Below are positions 15,429-23,278 of a DNA stretch of 64,000 nt, piece after piece. The DNA comes from CAYOHR01 sp964512145 (GTDB lineage Bacteria; Bacteroidota; Bacteroidia; Flavobacteriales_G; JALEGO01). A program made the translations under genes and the position numbers. Numbering within the stretch: the first letter of the stretch is position 1; each line of letters begins with the position of its first letter. The notes under the pieces are model-generated. The model worked only from the letters and a program-made list of their open reading frames with translations, did not search any database and was not told the DNA's origin. Location of the stretch: the NCBI GenBank assembly GCA_964512145.1, contig CAZEIM010000003.1:24021-88020 (forward strand), in the 5' to 3' direction.

Positions 15429-18245
15429 ATGAAAAAAATTGTATTCTTTTTCTCAATCATTGTTTCCGGGCTTATGCTACATGCTCAAACCGGAGTAATA
15501 AAAGGAACCATAGTTGATGCAACAACCAAAGAAGCCCTAATTGGAGCTGCTGTTTATATTCAAGGCACCACACAGGGAACTTCAGCTGATATTTATGGAA
15601 CATTTAAAATAGAAAAAGCACCTGTTGGTCAACAAACGTTGGTTATTTCATTTATTGGGTATAAAAAGAAAGAAATAAAAATACAAGTGGATGCTATTAA
15701 AGAAATTTCGCTTTCGGTAGAATTGGAAATGGATGCAGAAATGTTAGACGTAATTGTAATTTCTGATGAAAGAAAAACGAATACTGAAAATGCAGTTTTA
15801 ATGGAAATTAAAGAAGCAAAATCAGTTGTTTCAGGTATTTCAAGAGAACAAATTGCTCGATCACAAGATAAAAATGCAGCACAAGTTATGCAGCGTATTC
15901 CCGGTATTAATATTGTAGATAACAGGTTTGTTATGATACGCGGAGTAAATTCACGATATAACAGTGTATTGATTAATAATGTTGTTGCCCCTAGTACTGA
16001 GGTTGATAGAAGAACCTTTTCATTCGATTTAATTTCAAGTGGTACATTAGATAGAATGTTAGTTTTTAAAAGTGCCTCTCCCGATTATCCTGGAGACTTT
16101 GCAGGAGGGGTAATTAAACTTTTTACGATACACGATGTAGAGGAAGATTTTTTTACTTTTAAGGTAGATATGGGATACCGACCTGGTACTACCTTACAAC
16201 CTTATTTTCAAAGTGAAGGTTCTGCAACTGATTTTTTAGGATTTGACCAATCATTTAGACCATTACCGGATAATTTTTTATCTACTGCAGCTTTAAGAAA
16301 TGAAAATGCAATTTCAGAAGTCCGAAAAAATCAAGCACTCCTATTATCTAATAATTTTAATCCTACACAATATACCGCTACACCCGATTATGGATTTGGA
16401 TTTAATTGTGGAAAAATTATGAATGTAGCCGGAAAAAGATTAACATCATTTACCTCGGTTAACTATTCTAATAGCTATCAATATTTTTCAAGAGATTTTC
16501 ACCGATATTTTGCATGGGAAGATTTAGAAACTCCCATTACGGAAAGATTTAGTTTTGTGGATGATACGTATCAAAAAGAAAATAAAGTGAATATTATGAC
16601 AAACTGGAATTTAGTATTAAATGCCAGAAATAGAATTAAGTTTTCTAATTTGTTTAATCAAATTGGAGAAAATGAAACTATTATTAGAAATGGTTATGAT
16701 TTTATTCAACGTCCGGGTGATGAATTAAGGAATTACTTACTTGGATACAAAAGTAGAACCATTTATTCAGGACAATTAGAAGGTATTCACGATTTGGATG
16801 AGGAACAAAAAAACCAATTATCTTGGGTAATAGGAGCAAATTATTTAGGGGAATCTGAGCCGGATTTACGAAGATTTAGAACTTTTAAAAAAGAAGGGGC
16901 TGAAAATTATACCATGCAATTGCCTCCTTCTTCAAATTTATTTGAAACAGGTAGATATTATGGAAATTTAGGAGAATATACAGCGAGTCACGGCCTTTCA
17001 TTTACCAGAGATTTAACCAATGGCAGCGCTAACAAAAAAAATATAAAAATTGGATACTATACCGATTATAGAGATCGTGATTTTAGTTCAAGATATTTTT
17101 CTTATTTATATCCAGGATTTAACGATCCAACAGAAGGAGAGAGACTAAGAAATTTAAGTTTGGAAGAAATTTTTTCTCCAGAAAATATTAAAACAAGAAA
17201 TGGTTTTATTTTAGAAGAAGGCACTAGACCAATCGATTCTTATACAGCTAATAATTGGCTGAGTGCAGCATATATATCTTCGGACGTAAGTTTAGGTAAG
17301 GTAAATGTTAGTGGAGGCATAAGAGCAGAGTATAACATACAACAATTAAATGCTAGGGATGATTTTAGCACTATTGAAATAAATAATCCTATTTTTTCTT
17401 GGCTTCCATCTATTAACGTTGGCTATAATACAAGCAAAAGAACCTTGTTAAGAGCCAGTTTTGGTCGCACTGTAAACAGACCTGAATTTAGAGAATTAGC
17501 CCCGTTTTTGTTCTATGATTATAAATTAGAAGCGGGCAGAGTAGGTAATCCAAACTTAAAAACAGCTGAAATAGACAATTACGATATGCGTTTTGAGTTT
17601 TATCCCAGAATTGGCGAAACAATTAGTATTGGTGGATTTTACAAAAGTTTCATAAACCCCATTGAAGATAGAACTGTAATTACAACCGAACAACCATCTT
17701 TTACGTACATAAATGCAGATTATGCATATAATTACGGGGTTGAGATTGAAATAAGAAAATCTCTGAAAGATTTAACTGCGTCTTCCTTTATAAATAAATT
17801 TTCCGTTAATGCCAATGCCTCGTATATAGTTTCACAAGTTGATTTGGGAGAAACAGCCGTTGCTCAAGATAGAGTAAGACCTTTACAAGGTCAAGCTCCA
17901 TATATCGTTAATGCAGGAATATATTACGCAAACAATAAACAAAAAATAAATGCCGGATTGTTATACAATGTGTTTGGTAAAAGTATATTTTCAGTTGGAG
18001 ATTATAATTTTCCAAATATTTATGAATTAGAAAGACACAGTGTTGATTTCACTATTGGAAAAGAATTTAACTCGGGCTTACAATGTAAATTAGGGATACA
18101 AAATATATTAAATTATGCCTTTAGGTTTTACCAAGACTCAGACAGAAATGGAAACATCGATGAAAATGACAATGCAATTTTTACATTTAAAAGAGGTTCT
18201 TTATTTAATATGAGCATTCAATATACTTTTAAAAAGAAATCCTAA
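15429..18245 (+). CDS. TonB-dependent outer-membrane receptor with CarboxypepD_reg-like N-domain
   Basis: An energy-coupled outer-membrane importer of 938 residues. Order: signal peptide (to LMLHAQ), carboxypeptidase-regulatory-like domain (about 22-105; GTIVDATTKEALIGAAVYI), plug domain (about 130-250; SQDKNAAQVMQRIPGINIV, then MIRGVNSRYNSVLINN), and a large beta-barrel ending in the aromatic-terminated strand MSIQYTFKKKS. The plug has the RGVNSRYN pattern of receptors related to the BfrA/FhuE-like or oligopeptide type, but substrate cannot be inferred. It is probably cotranscribed with the 14797 lipoprotein. The convergent acyltransferase ends eight bases further on, and a short CCTAAT/ATTAGG stem spans the junction. 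Confidence 0.9.
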   Translation: MKKIVFFFSIIVSGLMLHAQTGVIKGTIVDATTKEALIGAAVYIQGTTQGTSADIYGTFKIEKAPVGQQTLVISFIGYKKKEIKIQVDAIKEISLSVELEMDAEMLDVIVISDERKTNTENAVLMEIKEAKSVVSGISREQIARSQDKNAAQVMQRIPGINIVDNRFVMIRGVNSRYNSVLINNVVAPSTEVDRRTFSFDLISSGTLDRMLVFKSASPDYPGDFAGGVIKLFTIHDVEEDFFTFKVDMGYRPGTTLQPYFQSEGSATDFLGFDQSFRPLPDNFLSTAALRNENAISEVRKNQALLLSNNFNPTQYTATPDYGFGFNCGKIMNVAGKRLTSFTSVNYSNSYQYFSRDFHRYFAWEDLETPITERFSFVDDTYQKENKVNIMTNWNLVLNARNRIKFSNLFNQIGENETIIRNGYDFIQRPGDELRNYLLGYKSRTIYSGQLEGIHDLDEEQKNQLSWVIGANYLGESEPDLRRFRTFKKEGAENYTMQLPPSSNLFETGRYYGNLGEYTASHGLSFTRDLTNGSANKKNIKIGYYTDYRDRDFSSRYFSYLYPGFNDPTEGERLRNLSLEEIFSPENIKTRNGFILEEGTRPIDSYTANNWLSAAYISSDVSLGKVNVSGGIRAEYNIQQLNARDDFSTIEINNPIFSWLPSINVGYNTSKRTLLRASFGRTVNRPEFRELAPFLFYDYKLEAGRVGNPNLKTAEIDNYDMRFEFYPRIGETISIGGFYKSFINPIEDRTVITTEQPSFTYINADYAYNYGVEIEIRKSLKDLTASSFINKFSVNANASYIVSQVDLGETAVAQDRVRPLQGQAPYIVNAGIYYANNKQKINAGLLYNVFGKSIFSVGDYNFPNIYELERHSVDFTIGKEFNSGLQCKLGIQNILNYAFRFYQDSDRNGNIDENDNAIFTFKRGSLFNMSIQYTFKKKS

Positions 18246-18253
18246 TCAAAATA

Positions 18254-19402
18254 TTAGGGTTGTAAGTATTTATTTTTCCATGTTGCAAATCTTTTTTCTA
18301 AAATAACATACGTTAAATAGGCAAATACATACGAAATTATTAAAGAAAGGAAAATCCATACAAATAAATTCACGAATGTTATTTCAGTTTCTGTTTTTAA
18401 TAAAATTGCTTTTACCATAATAATCGAAAACATATGCAATAAATACAACGCATATGTATACTTTGATGTTTTTGTAAGAAATATAAAGGAACTGATTTTA
18501 TAAAATGAAAATTTCGCGAAATTTTGCTCTAATATAACATACGAAAAAAATAAAGCATATATAATATTAACAAAGGGTTTACTATATTGATAAGATATTT
18601 GTAAAGTTTGAAATATAGATTTGTGGGAAAACACAAAAAAAATAAACAATATATACAGAATAGCGTGTATATATTTTGGCCAAGAATTTAAAACAAGAAG
18701 TAGTTTTTTGTTTTGGTAATAACTTAATCCAGCCATTAACCCTCCAAAACTTAAATAGTTAAGAGCCGTTAATGTATGGTACTGACGGTGAATATGTGTT
18801 GAAGTTAATGTAAATAGGAAGGAACTTATGATAAACACGAAACAAAATAAATACAACCATTTTTTTTTATGAGCAAAATACAATATTAAAGGCCATAGCA
18901 AATAATATTGTTCTTCAATACAAACCGACCAGTGAACGCCTAATATCGGACTAGGATACCCGTTTAAAATAATGTCAAAATTGGCTAAAAAAAGTATATA
19001 GTTTAAAGGTACAGAAGCTGTCTCAGCTATTGTAATATCAAACATGTTAAGAAGTTTTGGGAAAACTAAAAATGCTAATATTAAACTTACATAATACACC
19101 GGCCAAATTCTAAAAACTCTGCGGCCATAAAATTTTAAAATATGTATCTTGCCTTTATTTTCTTTTTCTTGTATTAATAAATACGTAATTAAAAAACCAC
19201 TCAATACAAAAAAAAATGAAACTCCAATATGACCTGCCTGCTCATTTAATGTAATTATTTTAAATAAGTAAGAATATAATGTGTTTTGTGAAATTGCATT
19301 TGGCACAAAATATAAAAAAGCATGGTAAAAAAATACCATAATAAAGGCTACACTTCTCAGTCCGTCTAAATTTTTAAAATATTTTCCTGTATTTTCTTTC
19401 AC
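18254..19402 (-). CDS. Acyltransferase 3 family (OafA/YrhL-like) membrane protein
   Basis: An inner-membrane O-acyltransferase of 382 residues with about ten hydrophobic segments, probably acetylating an exported or surface glycan. Family marks: NLDGLRSVAFIMVFFYH (13-28, catalytic His in the first helix region), HIGVSFFFVLSGFLITYLL, YGRRVFRIWPVYYVSL and GVHWSVCIEEQYYLLWPL. There is no C-terminal SGNH domain. It stands alone between a convergent receptor gene and a divergent DUF4397 gene, so the acceptor is not indicated. Confidence 0.88.
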   Translation of the reverse strand: MKENTGKYFKNLDGLRSVAFIMVFFYHAFLYFVPNAISQNTLYSYLFKIITLNEQAGHIGVSFFFVLSGFLITYLLIQEKENKGKIHILKFYGRRVFRIWPVYYVSLILAFLVFPKLLNMFDITIAETASVPLNYILFLANFDIILNGYPSPILGVHWSVCIEEQYYLLWPLILYFAHKKKWLYLFCFVFIISSFLFTLTSTHIHRQYHTLTALNYLSFGGLMAGLSYYQNKKLLLVLNSWPKYIHAILYILFIFFVFSHKSIFQTLQISYQYSKPFVNIIYALFFSYVILEQNFAKFSFYKISSFIFLTKTSKYTYALYLLHMFSIIMVKAILLKTETEITFVNLFVWIFLSLIISYVFAYLTYVILEKRFATWKNKYLQP

Positions 19403-19538
19403 ACTTTATTTAGCTACAATATTACTATATATTCAGTAAGTTGAGCTTAAAATAGTCATTTGTTTAATAAAATTTAAAAAATTTTAAACAAAATATTTCT
19501 TTGCCTGTTTATCATTAAACTTAAAATTAAAATAACGT

Positions 19539-21189
19539 ATGAAAAAATTACTTTTTGCTTTTGCTATTGCCGGATTTGGCAATATGTATTCTCAAACTGC
19601 GAGAGTTCAAGTTATTCACAATTGCGCTGATGCAGCAGCATCCAGCGTAGATGTTTGGATTAACTCAGGACCTANNNNNNNNNNNNNNNNNNNNNNNNNN
19701 NNNNNNNNNNNNNNNNNNNNNNNNNNNNNNNNNNNNNNNNNNNNNNNNNNNNNNNNNNNNNNNNNNNNNNNNNNGATCAAAATATGTTTTAACAGCAAGC
19801 GGTATAGTTAGTCCAACCGGATATTCACCATCTCCAGCTTTTAATTTAGAGGTATATCCTTTAGGTCAAGAGTTAGCTACTGATCCATTAAACACGGATG
19901 TTTTAGTTTTTCACGGCTCAACCGATGCACCTACAGTAGATGTGGTAGCTCCATTTGTAGGAACTTTAATAGATGATTTAGGTTATGCAGAATATTCAAA
20001 CGGTTATTTAAATTTACCTACAAGCGATTACAGCATTCAAATAAGAAATGAATCAGGTACCGATGTGGTAGCACAATATTCAGCTCCACTTCAAACCTTG
20101 GGTTTAAACGGACAAGCATTAGTAGTAGTAGCCTCCGGATTTTTAGACCCTGCAAACAACAGCGGTGGAGAAAGTTTTGGATTATGGGTAGCGTTACCTA
20201 GTGGTGGTAATTTAGTTGAGTTACCTGCTACATCTATAACTACAGCGCGAATTCAAGCTATACATAATTGCGCTGATGCAGCAGCATCCAGCGTAGATGT
20301 TTGGATTAACTCAGGACCTACCGGATTGGTAAAATTAATCGATAATTTTGCATTTAGAACTGCCAGTCCATTTGTAGATGCTCCTGCAGGAACTCCACTA
20401 AGAGTGGTTATTTGTCCTCCATCTAGTACTGATACTAGTTCAGCTATTATAGGTTTCGATTATAATTTAGCCGGAGGATCAAAATATGTTTTAACAGCAA
20501 GCGGTATAGTTAGTCCAACCGGATATTCACCTTCTCCTGCTTTTACATTAGAAGTATTTGCTTCTGCTAGAGAAATTGCTACAAACTCTTCTAATACTGA
20601 TGTTTTAGTATTTCATGGATCAACGGATGCTCCTACTGTTGATGTAGTTGCAGTAGGCGCAGGAACAATTGTAGACAATTTATCCTATCCACAGTATAAT
20701 GCAACAGGATATTTAGAATTACCAACTTCTGATTATCAATTAAATATAACCGATGAATTGGGAACAACCATTGTTGCTAGTTACCAAGCTCCTTTGTCTA
20801 CCTTAGGCTTGTCGGGCGAAGCATTAGTAGTAGTAGCTTCTGGATTTTTAAATCCTGCCAATAATAGTGGGGGAGAAAGCTTTGGATTATGGGTGGCTTT
20901 ACCTAGTGGTGGTAATTTAATTGAACTACCATCCGTAACGACCAACGTTTCTGAATTAATAGAATTAGGTAATGTAGAAATATTTCCTAATCCTTTTAAG
21001 GATATAATTACAGTTAATGGATTAGAAAGTAATGGATTATTTACATTGTACGATATTTCAGGTAAAAAAATACTAGAAGTTTGGTTAAACGATATGAATC
21101 AAATTTCAACTGAAAATATTATGGAAGGTTCATATATTTATGAAATTCAATTGGATAATAAATTATTTTCAGGAAAATTAATAAAATAA
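19539..21189 (+). CDS. T9SS-secreted DUF4397 repeat protein, interrupted by an N gap
   Basis: Signal peptide MKKLLFAFAIAGFGNMYSQ, then two similar halves, each starting ARVQ/IQ(A/V)IHNCADAAASSVDVWIN and ending GLWVALPSGGNL(V/I)ELP. These are DUF4397 beta-sandwich repeats of exported proteins. A C-terminal T9SS type A tail follows (VEIFPNPFKDIITVNG to SYIYEIQLDNKLFSGKLIK). The 100-N gap (19675-19774) lies in the first half and puts the two sides in different frames. Aligning with the second half predicts a missing length of 156 bases, which makes the gene exactly 1707 bases (568 residues) and restores one frame. The product should be exported through the T9SS and attached or released at the cell surface. 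The function of DUF4397 is not known. Confidence 0.82.
20266..20531 (+). repeat. Internal direct repeat of the DUF4397 gene (second copy)
   Basis: Its first 55 bases (20266-20320) are identical to 19620-19674 and its last 55 (20477-20531) to 19775-19829, immediately flanking the 100-N gap. The remaining 156 bases correspond to the gap. The rest of the two DUF4397 halves is clearly diverged at DNA level. Confidence 0.85.
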
Positions 21190-21205
21190 TTTTTTAATGA
21201 GATTA

Positions 21206-21235
21206 TTAAAAGGGGGGCTTTAGCCCCCTTTTTAA
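21206..21235. terminator. Bidirectional terminator
   Basis: A GC-rich stem (GGGGGC with GCCCCC, TTTA loop) extended by A/T pairs on both sides, between the convergent DUF4397 and HIT genes. T runs follow on both strands. Confidence 0.9.
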
Positions 21236-21246
21236 TTTAACTAAGC

Positions 21247-21639
21247 TTACAACATCTTTTTAATAGAATTCATGGTTAAATTCAATTCTTCGGGAGTTAG
21301 TTTTAATTTTGGACGTTCAAAATTTATATCTGCTACACTATTTAGTGGCACTAAGTGAATATGAGTATGCGGAACTTCTAATCCAATGACTGCAATACCA
21401 ATCCGTTCGCACGGAATAGCTTTTTCTATTGCTTTAGCAATTTTTTTTGAATACACATGAAGTTTAGCAAGTAAATCGTTTTCTATATTAAAAATATAAT
21501 CAATTTCTGCTTTTGGAACTACCAATGTGTGACCTTTAACTAAAGGAAATACATCTAAAAAGGCAATAAATTCATCCGTTTCATGAATAATATAGCCCGG
21601 AATTTCTTTTTGAATAATTTTTGTAAATATAGAAGACAT
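21247..21639 (-). CDS. HIT family nucleotide-binding hydrolase
   Basis: A 130-residue histidine-triad protein with the motif HTHIHLVP (His91, His93, His95, the last expected to be the nucleophile) and the N-terminal family start SIFTKIIQKEIPGYIIHE. HIT proteins of this branch (Hint/HinT-like) hydrolyse nucleoside phosphoramidates or dinucleotides in the cytoplasm. It starts directly at the greA stop (no spacing), so it is the second gene of a greA operon, an arrangement common in Bacteroidota. It ends at the bidirectional terminator. Confidence 0.93.
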   Translation of the reverse strand: MSSIFTKIIQKEIPGYIIHETDEFIAFLDVFPLVKGHTLVVPKAEIDYIFNIENDLLAKLHVYSKKIAKAIEKAIPCERIGIAVIGLEVPHTHIHLVPLNSVADINFERPKLKLTPEELNLTMNSIKKML

Positions 21640-22113
21640 TTACAAGGATATTTCTAGAATTTCAAGTTTCATAATACCATTGGGAACTTTTACTTCCGCT
21701 ATTTCGCCTACAGATTTTCCTAAAATACCTTTACCAATTGGCGACTCAATAGATATTTTTTTTTTTTTTTTGTTCTTTTCGTTTTCAGCAACTTTTGTTT
21801 TTTCTATTTTTTGATTATTAGCTGTATTTTTTAATTTAACTTTAGTTAAAATAAATGCCTTCGAAGTATCAATTTGTGATTCATCTAAAAGTCTAGCATT
21901 TGCAACCATTTCTTTTAGTTTTGCTATTTTGGCTTCCAATAATCCTTGAGCCTCTTTAGCAGCATCATATTCAGCATTTTCAGATAAATCTCCTTTATCT
22001 CTTGCTTCAGCAATTTGTTTAGAAATAGAAGGTCGTTCGAATGCTTCTAATTGGTGAAGTTCTTTTTTTAACTTATTCAACCCTTCTTCTGTTAAATATG
22101 TAATTTGGCTCAT
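21640..22113 (-). CDS. greA: Transcription elongation factor GreA
   Basis: Rescues backtracked RNA polymerase by stimulating transcript cleavage through the secondary channel. The 157 residues have the N-terminal coiled coil with the acidic tip GDLSENAEYDAAKEAQG (Asp and Glu near 41 and 45) and the C-terminal FKBP-like domain (SPIGKGILGKSVGEIAEVKVPNG). The length agrees with the family. Unusual: residues around 112-120 read KNKKKKKIS, encoded by a run of 16 A (T16 at 21756-21771 on the given strand). Here other GreA proteins have a mixed acidic loop of the same length, so there is no net frameshift. Its leader carries a terminator-like hairpin. Confidence 0.95.
   Translation of the reverse strand: MSQITYLTEEGLNKLKKELHQLEAFERPSISKQIAEARDKGDLSENAEYDAAKEAQGLLEAKIAKLKEMVANARLLDESQIDTSKAFILTKVKLKNTANNQKIEKTKVAENEKNKKKKKISIESPIGKGILGKSVGEIAEVKVPNGIMKLEILEISL
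21756..21771 (-). repeat. A16 homopolymer inside greA
   Basis: Sixteen consecutive A in the coding strand encode five lysines and the start of an isoleucine codon. It is by far the longest homopolymer I noticed in a coding region of the window. Confidence 0.9.
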
Positions 22114-22123
22114 AGAGTATATA

Positions 22124-22158
22124 TTAAAAAAAGAACCCTCACAAATAGGAGGGTTCTT
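22124..22158 (-). terminator. Terminator of the PorV-like operon, also in the greA leader
   Basis: On the reverse strand AAGAACCCTC, an 8-base loop and GAGGGTTCTT form a 10-bp stem followed by a run of seven T. It lies between the PorV-like gene and greA and ends 11 bases before the greA ATG. A -7 box lies just upstream of it. Confidence 0.88.
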
Positions 22159-22163
22159 GAATG

Positions 22164-22171
22164 CAAATATA
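22164..22171 (-). promoter_or_regulatory. -7 box of the greA promoter
   Basis: The reverse strand reads TATATTTG, a full TAnnTTTG match, 51 bases before the greA ATG. Transcription would start at about 22158-22160, right at the foot of the terminator hairpin. Confidence 0.5.
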
Positions 22172-22179
22172 GAAAAAAA

Positions 22180-23268
22180 TTATAAATGTATACGAATACC
22201 TATGCTATGGGTGCCAGCAAAAGATACAGTTGGCCTATAAGAATAGTCTATTCCCATAAACGATACGTTTTTGTTTAGAGGTAAATTTAAGGATAACCCC
22301 GCAGAAGGTCCAGTAAATGCGTTTGTAAAATCTCTTGAGTTTTCTGTATTCAAAATTTTTCCTCCTTGCTCAAGTGAATATCCTGCTCGTACTTTTAAAA
22401 ATCTTTTAAAGCTATATTCTAAGCCCAACATCATTTGATCATTTCCAAACGCATTGGATAAAAAGTTACCTGATACACTTAAAATATGAGAAGCTTTAGT
22501 TAACTTAACCGTATCTTCTTTAGTTCTAAAATGAAAATCATACGTTGCACCTATATTTAAAATAGCAGGTAATTCATAACCTTGTGAGCGTTGCTCCAAG
22601 GTGTATTCGATATCGTTAAATATTACACTTTCAGAGAACCCATCTCCAGAATATTGCATTTTAGGGCCTATGTTTCGTAAAGAAATTCCGAATTTAATAT
22701 TTTCTTTAACTCCAGTAACATATCTAATCCCTGCATCTAAAGCCACTCCTCTTGCCGAAGCATTCGCAATTTGTTGATTAATAGATCGCACGGTAAATCC
22801 ACCATATATACTATTTGAAAACGCTTTAGAATAAGAAACTCCAATATTTAAAAACAAGGGAGAAAATTTTCCTAACTCACCGCCTTCGGGCTGATCAACT
22901 GTGGTTATATCTATTCTTCCAAAAGACATAGCCATTACACTAATTCCTAATACAGAAGATTCATTTAATCGTTGACCAAAACCTAAGCTGTTTATCGTTA
23001 TATCTGATCCGGATAACCAGTTGGTAGAAGAAAAAACCATTTCGGTTTTATTTAAAAATGCTAACCCTGAAACATTTAAATTCATAGCTTCTACCCCAAT
23101 TACACTAGCAGTGTTGGATCCACCTAAACCCGAACTTGCAGCCCAAGGGTTAATTTTTAATTCGGTTGCTCCGGCTTCACCCACTCGGTCTTTATTTCCT
23201 GAATATAAAGCTACTGAAGAAATTAGCAAAGCATTAATAACAAGTGTTTTTCGCATAACAGTATTCAT
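22180..23268 (-). CDS. PorV/PorQ family outer-membrane beta-barrel protein
   Basis: A protein of about 362 residues. The start taken is the ATG at 23268 (MNTVMRKTLVINALLISSVALYSG), which gives the signal peptide; the longer frame from 23289 overlaps the upstream stop. After GATELKINPWAASSGLGGSN comes a FadL-like barrel of amphipathic strands. This N-terminal pattern (ATELxINPxAxSxGLGGS) is that of the PorV/PorQ/UPF0164 family, whose members work as shuttles or anchors for T9SS cargo in the outer membrane. It follows the 1477-residue secreted protein by about ten bases, so it is probably its dedicated partner. Which of the PorV, PorQ or PorP functions applies cannot be read. Confidence 0.8.
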   Translation of the reverse strand: MNTVMRKTLVINALLISSVALYSGNKDRVGEAGATELKINPWAASSGLGGSNTASVIGVEAMNLNVSGLAFLNKTEMVFSSTNWLSGSDITINSLGFGQRLNESSVLGISVMAMSFGRIDITTVDQPEGGELGKFSPLFLNIGVSYSKAFSNSIYGGFTVRSINQQIANASARGVALDAGIRYVTGVKENIKFGISLRNIGPKMQYSGDGFSESVIFNDIEYTLEQRSQGYELPAILNIGATYDFHFRTKEDTVKLTKASHILSVSGNFLSNAFGNDQMMLGLEYSFKRFLKVRAGYSLEQGGKILNTENSRDFTNAFTGPSAGLSLNLPLNKNVSFMGIDYSYRPTVSFAGTHSIGIRIHL

Positions 23269-23278
23269 TATTTTAAAT

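Noticed and set aside
13261..18245. Polysaccharide utilisation locus (SusCD) reading
   Set aside because: The receptor has no SusD-like partner; the two lipoproteins show no SusD-type TPR signature. A general uptake module is all that can be said.
18241..18258. CCTAAT/ATTAGG stem between the receptor and the acyltransferase
   Set aside because: Only a 6-bp stem with no T run on the plus strand; too weak to call a terminator.
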